Source: Ascarosepion bandense
Taxonomy: Eukaryota > Mollusca > Cephalopoda > Sepiida > Sepiidae
Assembly (NCBI GenBank): GCA_037127315.1
Contig: JBBBDQ010001027.1
Span: forward strand, 1,714,001 to 1,778,000
Reading direction: 5' to 3'
Length of the DNA stretch: 64,000 nucleotides
Below, piece after piece: positions 43,901-55,617 of this stretch (its first letter is position 1; every line of letters begins with the position of its first letter). The position numbers were made by a program, and so were the translations under genes. A model generated the notes under the pieces. It saw nothing but the letters and a program-made list of their open reading frames with translations, searched no databases and had not been told where the DNA came from.

Positions 43901-44510
43901 GTGTGTGATTATGATTCCCTGTTAAGATGAGACGGTAACGCATATATAAACACACATAGATTAATACATAATTATATAATATATAGGTTGCAATAGGTAA
44001 ATTGTCGTCATTTTCCACCGGTGTAGTTATTTCTTCTTTTCTCGACTACACAGAATAGAAGATCAAGTGGGTACAGCCTTTGAGATAAAAAAAGCACTAT
44101 AATGTAATTCATTCCGCCAGAAATTTGCCAACGATATGCTGTACTGGTTAGCTTTCGCGCCGGCAGCTCCAATATAGAAATTTCAGATTTTTTAGGCGTC
44201 AATCTGAAGTTAGTACAGACGATTCGAAAAGAGTTGGATGATATATCCAGTCAACATCTTGATGTTTGCTGTGATCGCGTGTGAAGGTGACGTTGTGCCT
44301 TTACTCATCCTTCCCCATGGCCACATACTCAACATGGAGGTCTGCATCAAGTGCTTTGATGATGTTGTTTTGTGTCAAGACGATGACTGCTAGAAGACTC
44401 TATGTTTAGTAACAGGTCTTAGCATCATGTCATATAAGCAGAGGAACTCAGTCATATCTATCAGACAATTCCTCTGGCCACATCACCTTTTATATCTAGC
44501 ACCTTTAACC
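43901..44510. other. No gene recognised
   Basis: Mixed unique sequence, somewhat less AT-rich around 44260-44420. No coding identity found. Confidence 0.4.
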
Positions 44511-44537
44511 CCTAAAATGCAACCCGTTTGATTATTA

Positions 44538-44720
44538 TGTTGGGGGGGGGGGGGAAATTAAGCGAGAAACCAACAAAACGTTTTTTTTTTTTTCAAAACA
44601 CCGAAGATGAACTGAAGGAAAGTATTATGGTAAAATTGATCAACTTTAAACAAAGAGACTGTACAAAAGAGATTCAGGAAAACCCGAAGTTTTTTTTGGG
44701 GGGTGGGGGTGGAGGGAAAC
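44538..44720 (+). repeat. Homopolymer G and T runs
   Basis: G run of about 13 at 44540-44553, T run at 44581-44593, and T8 followed by G6-T-G5-T-GG-A-GGG near 44691-44718. The open frame across them is not convincing as a gene. Confidence 0.7.
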
Positions 44721-44876
44721 CGTGGATGAAACCAGTGGTGATTTTATCGAATAAATTTCCTCTCTAGTTTTACAAGTAATTTTTGTGTAATTTTGGTAAA
44801 CAAATCTGTTCAAATAAGATGTCAGTGTTGTTTTCATTTTTGGGTAATTTACACAACAATTTATCTATCAAATCCT

Positions 44877-44879
<3 letters not shown>

Positions 44880-44947
<68 letters not shown>

Positions 44948-44954
44948 GCCCAAA

Positions 44955-44997
<43 letters not shown>

Positions 44998-45025
44998 GTG
45001 TATGTGTGTGTGTGTGTGTGTGTGA
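44880..45025 (+). repeat. (CT)n-(TA)n-(TATC)n-(TG)n compound microsatellite
   Basis: Four adjoining simple tracts; TATC at about 44955-44998. Confidence 0.95.
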
Positions 45026-45515
45026 TATACTTACTTATTTCATCAAACATCAAAGGATTTTTTTCTCAAATGATTACCACGAGAATAATAACGATGTAAA
45101 TATTCATATTCAAATGCATAATTAAATACCTATATATCTGTATGCAGATGAATCAAATATATATATGTGTGTGTGTGTTTGTCTGTTAGTCTAAGAAATC
45201 CTTTGATGATATTTGGAATCATCTAAAAGCTGAAAAAATATCTCAAAACAAATATTTCAGAAAAATCAGATGATTTTCAAAACGTCTGCAATTAACATAA
45301 ACATTATTTCAAATCTGCATTGTTCTGCAATATACAAAAATTATTTCATAATAAATACGTATTGTGTGTTTAAAACGAACAGAAATATTGAATTTACAAT
45401 TCGGTCTTTGATGGCAAATTTATACCACGAAGAAGGGGAATAGAAAAATCTGAAATCCTTGCGAATAGCGTTCCATAATTTCCCAAATGTATTAGGGCAA
45501 TCGGAATTAGACCTG
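45026..45515. other. No gene recognised
   Basis: AT-rich unique sequence. Confidence 0.4.
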
Positions 45516-45775
45516 AAATCTTACGGTCACATCACGTCGAAACACCAATTCCCGTACGATCAGTGAAGTTAAGCATGGGTGACCTCTCGGGAATACGAGG
45601 TATTGTAAGCTTGAATGTGCTACTGGTGTAATGGTGTAATGGTTAATGTCTCGTATTTGTTAATCGGAAAGCCAAGTTCGAATTTCAGTTGGGTTCTTTA
45701 TATACGCTTCCATGATTATACCCTTAATTTTTCTCTTCCCTCTCCAGTTATGCATTTGATAAATTGTGTATTTTT
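45516..45775 (+). mobile_element. 5S-tRNA SINE, diverged and deleted
   Basis: 5S-like ACGGTCACATCACGTCGAAA, AGTGAAGTTAAGCATGGGTG (A box fused to C box, middle deleted), CTCGGGAATACGAGGTATTG, then a tRNA-like part (CTACTGGTGTAATGG, B box AAGTTCGAATTTC) and TTCTCTTCCCTCTCCAGTTATG. Confidence 0.65.
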
Positions 45776-45776
45776 T

Positions 45777-46290
45777 AAATCGTTTCACCCCAAGCAAGGC
45801 GATACCGCCACTGATGCGCAAGGGGCCACATAAGAGAGTAAAAGTTTAAGCAGAAGGAGAGCGAAGAGAAAGATGAACCAGTTACCATTGGTGTCCGAGA
45901 AAGGGCAAGAGACGGATGGGAATACAGGTGTGATGACAGTTGTGAAGTTAAAGTGAGAAAGGAAAAGAACAAGATACACGGGGTGATGCAGTAAGAACGA
46001 GGGAAGGACTAGAGTCAAGTGGATAAAGACGGGAATTGACATTGCATTTATATTCCTGGAGCTTATAGCTCTCAAGAGAGCAAGTATACGGAAGGGAGTT
46101 CCACAAGCGGGAAGTGCAAGAAAAGAAGCTGGTGGAGTAGAATTGTCGACTACATTTGGTAGATTTAACTGTAAAAAGATGGTACCCTATTACCAGTCTG
46201 GTTGATCGAGTAAATTATTGTGTAGGGGGCACCAATGATCTAAGTTGATCGAAGCGGAACCCATGAAAATATTTGTAGAAGATATAAGTT
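45777..46290 (-). pseudogene. Jockey/CR1-like LINE 3' end, copy C (degraded)
   Basis: Aligns by eye to copy B through the 3' UTR (CTTGCTTGGGGTGAAACG end at 45785) and the block near 46080-46280 that corresponds to SNSLPYT.. and HGF. The frame is destroyed. Confidence 0.65.
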
Positions 46291-46391
46291 CTCTTTTGTT
46301 TTCCTAATGTAATGTAAAACACCTTCTTTACCTTCCTTTATTTTACCAAACGCGTTGGATAGCCTTCAAGTCCTATCCATACATAAATAAA
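46291..46391. repeat. Fragment of the 38245-type repeat
   Basis: CTTCCTTTATTTTACCAAACG to CCTATCCATAC matches 16430-16490 and 38540-38588. Confidence 0.6.
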
Positions 46392-46562
46392 CTAGCAGTA
46401 TAGCCTGGTGTTGCTCGGGTGCAATGAAAGCTTTAATACTAATCCATGGTCCTGGAGCTCAGACTCAGCCTAAAGAATATTTGTGTGAAGTTTGGATAAA
46501 AATTGTAGATTTGTATAAAGGACATACAGACAGATAAGCAGACACACACACAAACATCTTGC

Positions 46563-46624
<62 letters not shown>

Positions 46625-46942
46625 ATTTTCTGCATTATTGTAAGAACTGCAACCTTGAAACTTCTGGATATCGTTTCTTATGTCTTTGTCTATGAGTGTA
46701 TGAAATTTGATTAAAATCGGACCACTCCTTCTATAACACGATTTTTTCGATTATCGAGTTTTGATATTTATCGAGGGTACTTCGACACAAAACCTAGCTA
46801 AGAACACTCGCAGACCCTTATAGTGCAACTGTGTAAATTTTCAAGAAAATCGGTTCAGCCGTTTCGGAGTCTATAGGTAACGGACACATACACACAGAGA
46901 CACACACACACAGACAAAGTTCTATTTATAAATAAGTTTAGA
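46392..46942 (-). mobile_element. Non-autonomous Helitron, short form
   Basis: Exact ends (plus CTAG 46392; GA 46941-46942; flanks A and T). Long TA tract 46567-46620. Confidence 0.85.
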
Positions 46943-47547
46943 TAAATAAACGAAAAATCACACATTCTTCAAATATAGAAGAAATATTAGCTCAACTGGT
47001 AAATATAGAAGAAATTATATATCGGTATTTTCTGAATTCTAATGCATTATTCAAACTTATATCTCTAAACCATTATGAACACAGCCGACTACAAAAAAAA
47101 ATCTAACAATCTTTGAAACATCTGCAAGGGGTTAATCTGGAGGAAATTAAACCAATCAAATTAGTCATACGGCGTCGGCTACGAGAAGTGCGATAGCCAC
47201 GTCACGTTGTTAACGAGATTAAGGCACAGCCTCGCAACAATTTATGAAAGATTTACTTCCAAACCTGATTACGTCAGCTTTCTTTTCAAAATAACTATAT
47301 ATTTATATGAGAATCTAAAGTGGGGGTGACAAAGATTAGACAAGTAGGTGTTTGCTGTTGGCTAATAGTGTACTCTTCTAGATTGGTTAAAATCGCAATA
47401 GCCATTCGGAAAGTGTGAAACCACAATACGCAAAGTGGATACAAATCACGAAAGAAGTTTTCAGAAACAAAATATAGTATTTAGAGAAATTAAGATATGA
47501 TTGGAAACAAAGAATTGAACTGCTACCTAATATAAATATATATATTT
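46943..47547. other. No gene recognised
   Basis: Unique sequence. TTAGCTCAACTGGTAAATATAGAAGAAAT near 46988 is an inverted echo of 38180-38215, suggesting a small shared repeat. Confidence 0.35.
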
Positions 47548-48610
47548 TTTAATAATCATATCACCACCCGCAAGGCAATTTACTGCCACTGGTGTGCGCG
47601 GGGGAAGAGTTACATAGAAGGAAAGTTATGAGAAAGAGTGACAGGATATAGGTGGAGTCAGGAAGTGGATATGAGAAGGATAAGAATACTGATGAGAGTG
47701 GAGTGGACAGAGAAAGCAGCATTAGAGAAAGGATGCAGGTTAGTGAGATAGGAGATGACTATAGACTTTACATCTAAATTCCTGGAGATTATAGCTGTCG
47801 GGGAAGCAAGTAAACGGCACAGGCGGGAAGTGCGAGAAAAGAAGCTGTTGGAGTAGAATTTGCGTTTACATTTTATTGGTTTCACAGTAAAAGGCTGGAA
47901 CCTAGTTGCTAATCTTGTGTCTCGATTAAATTCATATATAGGAGGCACCAAGGAGCTAAGTTCATCGGAAAAGAAGCCGTGAAAATATTTGTAGAAGCGA
48001 TACAAGGAACCCACATTGCGCCGGTGAGAAACTGACTGTATGTGACCTACCAAAGTGGGATCGATCACATTACAGATTCTTCGTTGGATTTTGTCAATGA
48101 AACCTGAGTGAATACAGGAGCACCCGACCAGATATGGCAGCAGTATTCAGTGCACGAGAGGGTGGTAGATTTATATATGTGCAAGATGGTTTCAGACGGG
48201 AAAAGCTTCCTGGCCCCACACAGAGAACTGAGCTTCTTAGAAGCGGATTTAGCTAGAGATCCTATATAGGCATTCCACCTGAGATATGTTGTGAGAGTTA
48301 AACTGAGGAGGCGTAGTGTTTTGCTTTGAAAGAAATTAGCCTGATCCATGCTAATGAGGGAGGGGGTAAGAGCGATTGTTTGTGATGGTTAATAGATAGC
48401 AACTTCGTTTAGGAAGCATGAAAATTCACGAGCCATTTTCTTACCCCAATCCACCAGCGATTGGAGGTTCTTTTCAAGCTCGGCAGAGAGGTTTGCTTTG
48501 TCAGCCTCGGCATATTTTTGGTCAAGGCGAGAATAAACCGTAGTGTCGTAAGATCAGGAAAACGTAGGACCTAGAATAGAGCGTAGAGGGTCACCCACAT
48601 TCGTATGATA
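47548..48610 (-). pseudogene. Jockey/CR1-like LINE, RT end to 3' tail, copy D (longest)
   Basis: Minus strand, in order: DTTVYSRL-like then LDQKYAEADKANLSAELEKN, SLVDWGKKMAREF (region just after the YADD motif), FQSKTLRLLSLTLTT, LRWNAYIGSLAKSASKKLSS, ARKLFPSETILHIYKSTTLS, TEYCCHIWSGAP. After a frameshift come VGHIQSVSHRRNVGSLYRFY, KYFHGFFSDELSSLVPP and HPFTV-like FQPFTVKPIKCKRKFYSNSF. The 3' end GGTGATATGATTATT lies at 47548-47570. The catalytic RT core and endonuclease are missing. At least two frame disruptions. Confidence 0.8.
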
Positions 48611-49429
48611 GTATTAGGGGTCATGTCCGTTTAATACTACCTTCATTGTGCGATTTGAAAGGAATGACTGGATTAGATCAAACAATTGTCCAGTCATATA
48701 CCTTATTTTTTATATGCTATGTCTCTTCAGGACGTAGCGATCTTGGCCCTCAATATCTTCCTTTTCCTTGTAGATCAATATATTTTGTCTTGTTATTTTC
48801 CACAGACTCTGCTATGTCATTCTATTGCTCAAGTCTATCGAGTATGTCACGTGTTGCTTTCCCGTCTCTTGTAGTGAACAAAACAAGTTCTAGATTTTTA
48901 AAATTCAAATACTAAGCACTAACTCATTAATTTTATTAGAAATAAACGAATTTTCTCGAATTTACAAACTTTTGCTTAACACACATAAAACTAACAAAAT
49001 TTCACACTTCGATGCGAAATGTTTCTCATTCAATGGAAAAGCCAGAATCACATCCGGGAGCGAATTCCCAAACGAAATAAAAGCAGAGCAAGCTCGACCG
49101 TCGTCAGAGAGTTAAGATGACGAGCAATTAACACGTACCTCGACAAACGTCAAGCGATCGTAATTATTATTGTCTCTATCTTTCTCTCTCACATCTTGCC
49201 TCCTTCCTTATTTTTACGATTCACCCGTCTGCCCTTTCTTATATTTGAGAACCGGACGGAACCCTTTAAGACTGAGCTAATAATCCTAAGTTGTAAGGAG
49301 TTCGGGTATGTATGACACAAGGCCAATCCAAAAAACATTAATCATCTCTATTCAGCTTCACTGGTGAACCGGACGTCTGAAAAGAACACCTAACGAAAGA
49401 ATCACTTCTTTTCATCACTTTAACTGTAT
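48611..49429. other. No gene recognised
   Basis: Two overlapping short plus frames near 48646-48915 show no domain. The rest is AT-rich. Confidence 0.35.
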
Positions 49430-49790
49430 TTATCCTGTGAGTATCAGATTCTCCAAACCCTCCTTCTTTATTGCATGTCCTCCAAACTTCAGCTGTCTTT
49501 TTCTGATGTTAAGTATAATGTTTCTTTTCGTTTCTATCCTCTCCGTACTCTCGTCGTTGCTTAAATATACTGTTCGTTGTATCCTCAGCATCCTCTGTAG
49601 AACCACATTTCGGTTGCTTTAAGTCTTTCTTTCATTTTTGAGAAGATTGTCTGGAATTCATGGTCAGACATCACATAACATTTCAGTACTCTCTTCTTTT
49701 TTTCCAACGAAATCTTCCTGTCTCTTAATAAGCTTTTAGAATTCATCTTTGGCCATGTCAATACGCCTTTGGATCTCAGTCTACAATGTC
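49430..49790 (-). pseudogene. RTE-like LINE fragment, copy D (highly diverged)
   Basis: On minus, blocks equivalent to MWFYRRMLRI, SNDEST..., KRKLNIRKRQLKF..GHAIKKEGLENLIL can be read (49440-49610), then a decayed upstream part with RDRKISLEKK-like text to 49770. The oldest-looking copy of the family here. Confidence 0.65.
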
Positions 49791-50707
49791 CAAAGATTTA
49801 AAAGCAATTGCGATCGCCATCTTTTATCTCCTTTAAGATTGTTCTTTTACTGTTCTCCGCATTACCGTTTCAGCAACCCCTTGAAATATAGGAGTTTTAT
49901 CATCTTGCTTGGTGTAAAAGGACTTTTAAAAAATCGACAGACATATAATTCTCATCAGAATTACGTAAATATCACGGACATAACATCTAAGAAACATGGA
50001 AGTTTTAAGAAAAATAATGAGGAAAGATGGTTTGGGGAATTTAACACTTCAAGTATATATTGAGCCCCAGAGAAGCAGGAGGAAACAGTGAGTGAGTGAA
50101 TGGAAGCCCTTACATTGTTAAAGAATGATGGTAAAGTTATAAAAGTAGACAGAAACAAAACTAAGCAAGTTGTGGAGACTTATGGTTTTCTATGTCCGAA
50201 AATTAAATAATAATGCTAATTTTTAAATAAGTTATATTTCAATAAAAGTATCGTTCCAAATTATTATCTCTTTTTGAATCCATGTAAATTTTCAGTAGAA
50301 AAAAGTTGAAAATCCGATCTGTAGAGTGGGTTTTTCATTTCGTTTCATATTGGTTGGTTGATGGTGTACCGCCATATAAACCTTTATAGTTATTTAATGC
50401 TTAAATCTTAATATTCTGAACACAGATAAAATGTATTACGGGTCAGTTTGCTTAAAAAAAGTATTGTTGATAATTTTACTGTAAAATTTGAAATGTTTTT
50501 TTACAAAAATTTATTGCAGGTATTTTTTGTATTTTATAATTCGACAGTGCATTGTTCTTGGTTGTGAGGAGATTACAATTTGCCCATAGCTGGGACACGA
50601 ACAAAAGTTATATCATCGGGTCAGGGTAGATTTGGGAACAACAGCAATTAAAATGTTGTTCCACGTTCCTCAAAACCCTTAATCTCTCGATCAGAGGCCT
50701 TGTTGCT
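49791..50707. other. No gene recognised
   Basis: AT-rich unique sequence. Confidence 0.4.
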
Positions 50708-50760
50708 GGATGTACACTATCGGTCATAATTATTAGGCCACCCCAAATTTTTTAAAAGAA
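50708..50760 (+). repeat. Possible Tc1/mariner terminal repeat
   Basis: TACACTATCGGTCATAATTA then TTAGGCCACCCC resembles Tc1-type ends (CACT..CGGTCA...). No transposase reading is visible downstream. Confidence 0.4.
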
Positions 50761-51551
50761 ATTATGTATTTCATACTATTTTTAGTATTTATAACCAAGT
50801 CGATAATTCTATTACTTTGAAAAATTTTACAAGGCAAGGAAGCAAAGATGAACTGGTCCGAATCACCCTAAATTTTCTTCATTCTATCATTGATGTAACT
50901 GCAATATAGGTAATTATTAAATTATAGGTAATTATTAAATATAGGTAATTATTAAATATTTATAAATTCATTTGATGCACATGTATTAATAAAAGAACCA
51001 TTCTATTTACATTTACAATTATTTACTTGGCAATAAATACTTAACTTTTCGGGGGCAGGATACATTTTGAAGTGGTCAATTGTGACGCGTTACGTTTTTA
51101 CCTGGAATTTGTACGGTTCATCATTTTGTAAACAATCCACTATTTATTGGCTTCGTCCGTGTTTTTTTTAAAGGTGTTTTTTTGCTACGTTTCCGCTGAC
51201 GGAAATGCCGTTCATGAGCTATTAAATAAATCCTTACTTACACAAATATTAAAGCGATTCGAGCATTCAAGTGTTTTGCAATGCTTTACAACGTTCATAT
51301 GAGATTTGTGGACTTCGAGATTTGTGGACTTCGAGGTCCCGTGCTTTGCTAACAGTTTCTTCTTTCGCATGTGGGGCTCTCTTCTGGCTTCTTGCTTTTC
51401 AGTCAATTTTCATCGTCAGAATTTTAAATGAATTTTCAATCGCCTTTTTTATTCTTGCTTTTTTTAATGTCTTGTCTCTTTAACAGATTTTTAACCCTAA
51501 CCCTAACTATTTCCGTCTTTGTGACTTCATTGTCTTGTTTGGGGTGGAATT
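50761..51551. other. No gene recognised
   Basis: AT-rich; a 15-17 base block TAGGTAATTATTAAATAT is repeated three times at 50908-50960. Near 51300 the phrase GAGATTTGTGGACTTC is duplicated in tandem. Confidence 0.45.
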
Positions 51552-51857
51552 CAGTCAGTTAAGTGCCGTACGTGATACACGCTTGGGCTATCATGTCTCG
51601 AAAGAGACATGACTGACTGGGCAGAAGATTATCCCGCAGTAGGTTGCCATTGCTTTCTGCGGTAGACTGGTTGCCGACCAAGGCTATAGAACCCAATCTG
51701 TCCTGTTATTTAACCCATAACTGGAAGGAATAGACGGATTGATACCTTTCCCAAGGGTATTTGCGCGTAAGTGAATGCAATGAATTCGGCTGGAATTCGA
51801 ACTCGGCCCCACGATTCCTCATTCCGAGCAGATATTTAATGCACCACAAGGCACATC
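51552..51857 (-). mobile_element. tRNA-derived SINE, full length
   Basis: Tail at left (TCAGTTAAGTGCCGTACG), palindrome, body, middle, B box near 51795, head ending GCACCACAAGGCACATCA at right. Confidence 0.85.
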
Positions 51858-52090
51858 ACGCACGGGGTGAAATTATTAAATACTATAAAGTTGAATTGGT
51901 TGATCTGTGCAGTTGTAATTACCTGTGTGACATCGATCACTGAATATGAAATCAACGTATTTGTCTTTAATATTTGTCTATCCAGTATAACTTGTCGGTC
52001 TAATAACCAAAATAAACCGGTCTGGATTATAAGAAATCTTACAAAACCTGAAAATAGAACGGCCGAAGCTTTAACAATAACACAAAAACA

Positions 52091-52482
52091 GATATGAGAG
52101 GAAAAATGTAAGTATATTAAACAAGATATATACAATCTGTACACGGCTAGTAGATTCAGGAATTCTTGTTAGTAGGAGTCATATACAATCTTATAGATAA
52201 GAAGTAAGTCCGGGTAATAAGTCTATATTCTTGCTGACCAACTAGCGGCGGTTCAACTGCTCCGACAAGCACTGCCTTACAAGCTCTGTCTTACACATTG
52301 CTGATCTTTGTAGGCAGGATCATATGTACACCTTAGACGAGTCCATTTATATATGTAAAAAAGGGTTGACTCCCTAACAATACCTATCCAGAGCGGTGTC
52401 AGTCAGTCAGTTAAGTGCCATACGTGATACACGCTTGGGCAATCATGTCTCTTTCGAGACATGACTGACTGGGCAGAATATT
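52091..52482 (-). repeat. Left arm of 392-bp inverted repeat
   Basis: Reverse complement matches 53997-54390 with about six mismatches counted by eye, all transitions. The arm includes 90 bases of SINE tail (52398-52482) and about 300 bases of a sequence not seen elsewhere in the window. Confidence 0.93.
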
Positions 52483-52516
52483 CTGGTTGTTATGTTTACA
52501 ATATAACAACCAGAAT
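52480..52516. repeat. 14-bp hairpin at the arm boundary
   Basis: ATTCTGGTTGTTAT and ATAACAACCAGAAT around a nine-base loop, exactly where the left arm ends. Confidence 0.9.
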
Positions 52517-53777
52517 AAGCATTCTGGGATGAGAAATAAAGCCTGGAAGAAGAACTGAGAACAGAACGGCCGAAACGTCGTCAGGACAACATCGATCATA
52601 AATATCCTGGTCTGAATAGCAAGGCGTCTAAGAAGAGTAGAACAACCTGAGCGTCGTCGAGAGACCAACCTAATAAGCATTCTGTTCGTAATAACAAGGT
52701 AATATGGGAGAATATATACTAAACCAGGATAAACTTCAAATTTACACAACTGCAAAGAGATGTTGTCTTGGTTACATGTCAATGGTGTGTGGAATGACGA
52801 TTTCGACTGAATCATTTTTTTGCGAAAAAATAACATCACAGGCCGACTAAATTTGAATCTTCACTTTGACCTTTTCTCGTTAACAGGAACTCTTGAAGAG
52901 AACGCTAAGCACTGCATCTGAGCTTAAAGGTCGCTGCGTTAAAAATAAAAGGTGATCAAAACAACCTTTCAATTCGGAATTCTGTCGTCGATATTTGATC
53001 CGATGAAACTGTGCAGAAGAATTTCTATGAAGATTGTTCACCCAATTCTAATTTGAAAATTATTCTTCAGAAAATTTCGCAATTTGGCCTTTCTTAAGTC
53101 AGTAAACGCGCGTTTTTGTTTTGTTTTTGTTTTGTTTTGTTTTTGTTTGTTTGCTTTTTCTATTTTTATTTCACGATTTACAAAACATTACCTATTTTCC
53201 TGTTTCGTCTGCGTTCAATGGAAATTTCTTCTTACGTGTCTTTGAAGATTTGTATTTGAAAAAAAAACCTCCATAGCCTACGTAAATTCAGTTCCTACAT
53301 TTTTTCACAAATCGATGCATACATACATAGAAAAAAACGCATCGCTCCTATAAGACGTGTCCCGTTCAGATTCTGTACACATCTTTACGCACGAACCGAA
53401 GACCCAACCCCACAAGAAGAAGCTGCAATATCGATAATATAGCACTGTTTGTATCATCGAAAGCAACGACAGTTTTCGACTCGAAGCACGATCATAGTTT
53501 GATTGATCCATCGCAAACGCAAGCTAACTCAACTGATCGCATTTGTTAACGAAATATGTTAGCCGCATCTTTACAGCTTACGGAAAATATGTAGTAAAGT
53601 CTATAAAGAATGAGTGTGGTACCATTTCTTCAGAAAACAGAAAGAAATGGTTCGATTCATTGCCAGCAACAAGAGCTAAACATAAAAACTTGTTAAATAA
53701 AGATAATTATATATTTTATGCAATATTATACTCTCCACCTCTCTCCTTGATAAATAAAGAATTCTACACTGCTCTGA
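52517..53777. other. No gene recognised in the loop of the inverted repeat
   Basis: Contains CAGAACGGCCGAAACGTCGT near 52563, a phrase of PLE-terminal-repeat type, and a T-rich stretch near 53120. Open frames lack domains. Confidence 0.4.
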
Positions 53778-54080
53778 TGTGCGTTGTGGCGCAGTGGATA
53801 TCGGCTCGGAACGAGAAATCGGGGAGCCGAGTTCGAATTCCAGTTGAATTCCTTGCATTCACTTACGCACAAATATCCTTGGGAAAGGTATTAATCCGTC
53901 TCTTCCTTCCAGTTAGGGGTTAAATAACTTGGTTTCTATAGCTTTGGCTGGCAACCAGTCTACCACAGAAAGCAATGGCAACCTACTGCGGGACAATATT
54001 CTGCCCAGTCAGTCATGTCTCGAAAGAGACATGATTGCCCAAGCGTGTATCACGTATGGCACTTAACTGACTGACTGACA
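53778..54080 (+). mobile_element. tRNA-derived SINE, full length
   Basis: Best-preserved head here: TGTGCGTTGTGGCGCAGTGG (A box), GAGTTCGAATTCC (B box, about 53829-53841), middle, body, palindrome with GAAA loop, tail CACTTAACTGACTGACTGAC. Its 3' part is the start of the right arm of the inverted repeat. Confidence 0.9.
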
Positions 54081-54390
54081 CCGCTCTGGATAGGTATTGT
54101 TAGGAAGTCAACCCTTTTTTACATATATAAATGGACTCGTCTAAGGTGTACATATGATCCTGCCTACAAAGATCAGCAATGTGTAAGACAGAGCTTGTAA
54201 GGCAGTGCTTGTCGGAGCAGTTGAACCGCCGCTAGTTGGTCAGCAAGAATATAGACTTATTACCCGGACTTACTTCTTATCTACAAGATTATATATGACT
54301 CCTACTAACAAGAATTCCTGAATCTACTAACCATGTACAGGTTGTATATATCTTGTTTAATATACTTACATTTTTCCTCTCATATCTGTT
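53997..54390 (+). repeat. Right arm of 392-bp inverted repeat
   Basis: Partner of 52091-52482, separated by about 1.5 kb. It begins inside the SINE and extends through GGTCAGCAAGAATATAGACT to CTCATATCTGT. Confidence 0.93.
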
Positions 54391-54997
54391 ATTGTTATTT
54401 GTGTGGTTTCTAACGAGAATCCACAACAGGTATACACCTGCAAATCTGGCTAATAAATGTAATTTTCTTTAATATCTCATGACTATTGTTTGAACCTCAC
54501 CCAAGAGACTGATATGAACCTATTCTTTGATGTTTTATTGCTATCTCTGTAAACCGTGTCATAGCGTGACCGAGTGTTTAGAACTTTCGCTTTCTAACCA
54601 CGAGGCTCTGTTCGAATCTGACTCTGGTAGAACTGTAAGGTGACTTCTTGATGTTATCGGTCTGAATGAGATCTCAGCATGCGGCGTCGTTGGATGTGCC
54701 AGAAAAACATACTAAGGGTTGATCAAAACCTTGTGAATGAAACTGGGTAAACAAGACCATTTGAAAGCCCTCGATGGTTGTGCTTGCGCAAATTTACCAG
54801 TCATCCTAACCGAGGGTTTGAGTGTCCTAACTCTGTTTCCATTCAGCTATAGGTAGAATAACAGGACAAACAGGGTCTTATAGCATTGGGCGACAACCAA
54901 ATAAGGAGAAAAACTCTGAATTCAAACCACAAGAATCTTGTGTTATTCGAAAGGTATTGTGTGTTACAAGCTTGTTCCGACAAACTTAGACATATAC
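54391..54997. other. No gene recognised
   Basis: Unique sequence; weak SINE-like text near 54840-54900 (AGGTAGAATAACAGGACAAA). Confidence 0.35.
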
Positions 54998-55218
54998 GAT
55001 GGTCATTCAAATATTTATAAGTCTTCCAAAAAAAGAATTGGAGAAAGATGACAGTTATTCATTATTTTTCAATATAATCTACTTTGACATCAATGCACTT
55101 GGTCCAAAGATACTTAAGCATTGTAATCCCCTCACAGAAGAAGGTGTCGTCTTGGCCTTCAAAAACTTTTCAACAGCACATACGATCTCATCATTATTTC
55201 AAAATGTGGGTTTTTAAT
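54998..55218 (-). pseudogene. mariner transposase C-terminus and 3' end
   Basis: Minus strand reads DDTFFCEGITMLKYLWTKCI then DVKVDYIEK and stop, the usual mariner C-terminus. It ends in TTATAAATATTTGAATGACC (terminal-repeat-like). Continues the element at 55618-56470. Confidence 0.75.
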
Positions 55219-55617
55219 TTCTTCTTCTTCTTCTTCTTCTTCTTCTTCTTCTTCTTCTTCTTCTTCTTCTTCTATGTGCCTTGTCCCTTCAGGACGTAGG
55301 CGATCATGGACTTCCACGTTTCCCTATCCCTGGTGGCTCTGAGAACGCCTTCTCCTGTTACACCATGCAATCCTCGTTCCGCCATCCACCTGATTAGGTC
55401 CTTCAAATATGTTATCCGTTGATTTCCCCTGTCTCTTTTTCCCTCTATCTGGCCTGTTAGTATCAGATTCTCCAAGCCCTCCTTCCTCATTGCGTGTCCC
55501 AGGAACTTCAGCTATCTCTTCCTGATGCTCAGTATTAATTTCCTCTTTGTTTCCATCATTTCCAAGACCTCATCATTGCTCAAATGCTCAATCCATGATA
55601 TTCGCAGCATCCTTAGT
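55219..55617 (-). mobile_element. RTE-like LINE 3' end inserted in mariner
   Basis: Minus frame reads RMLRISWIEHLSNDEVLEMM to 55540, a stop in place of W/L, then MRKEGLENLILTGQIEGKRD, QRITYLKDLIRWMAERGL, YVLKGQGT and stop. A (GAA)n tail of about 54 bases (TTC on plus, 55219-55272) follows. Short 5'-truncated insertion. Confidence 0.85.

Noticed and set aside
44538..44720. Strong G-quadruplex
   Set aside because: The G runs near 44697 give only three runs of three or more with suitable loops; a two-tetrad form is possible but unremarkable.
53543..53923. 126-residue frame as a gene
   Set aside because: Its C-terminal third is translated from the SINE head and the rest shows no domain.
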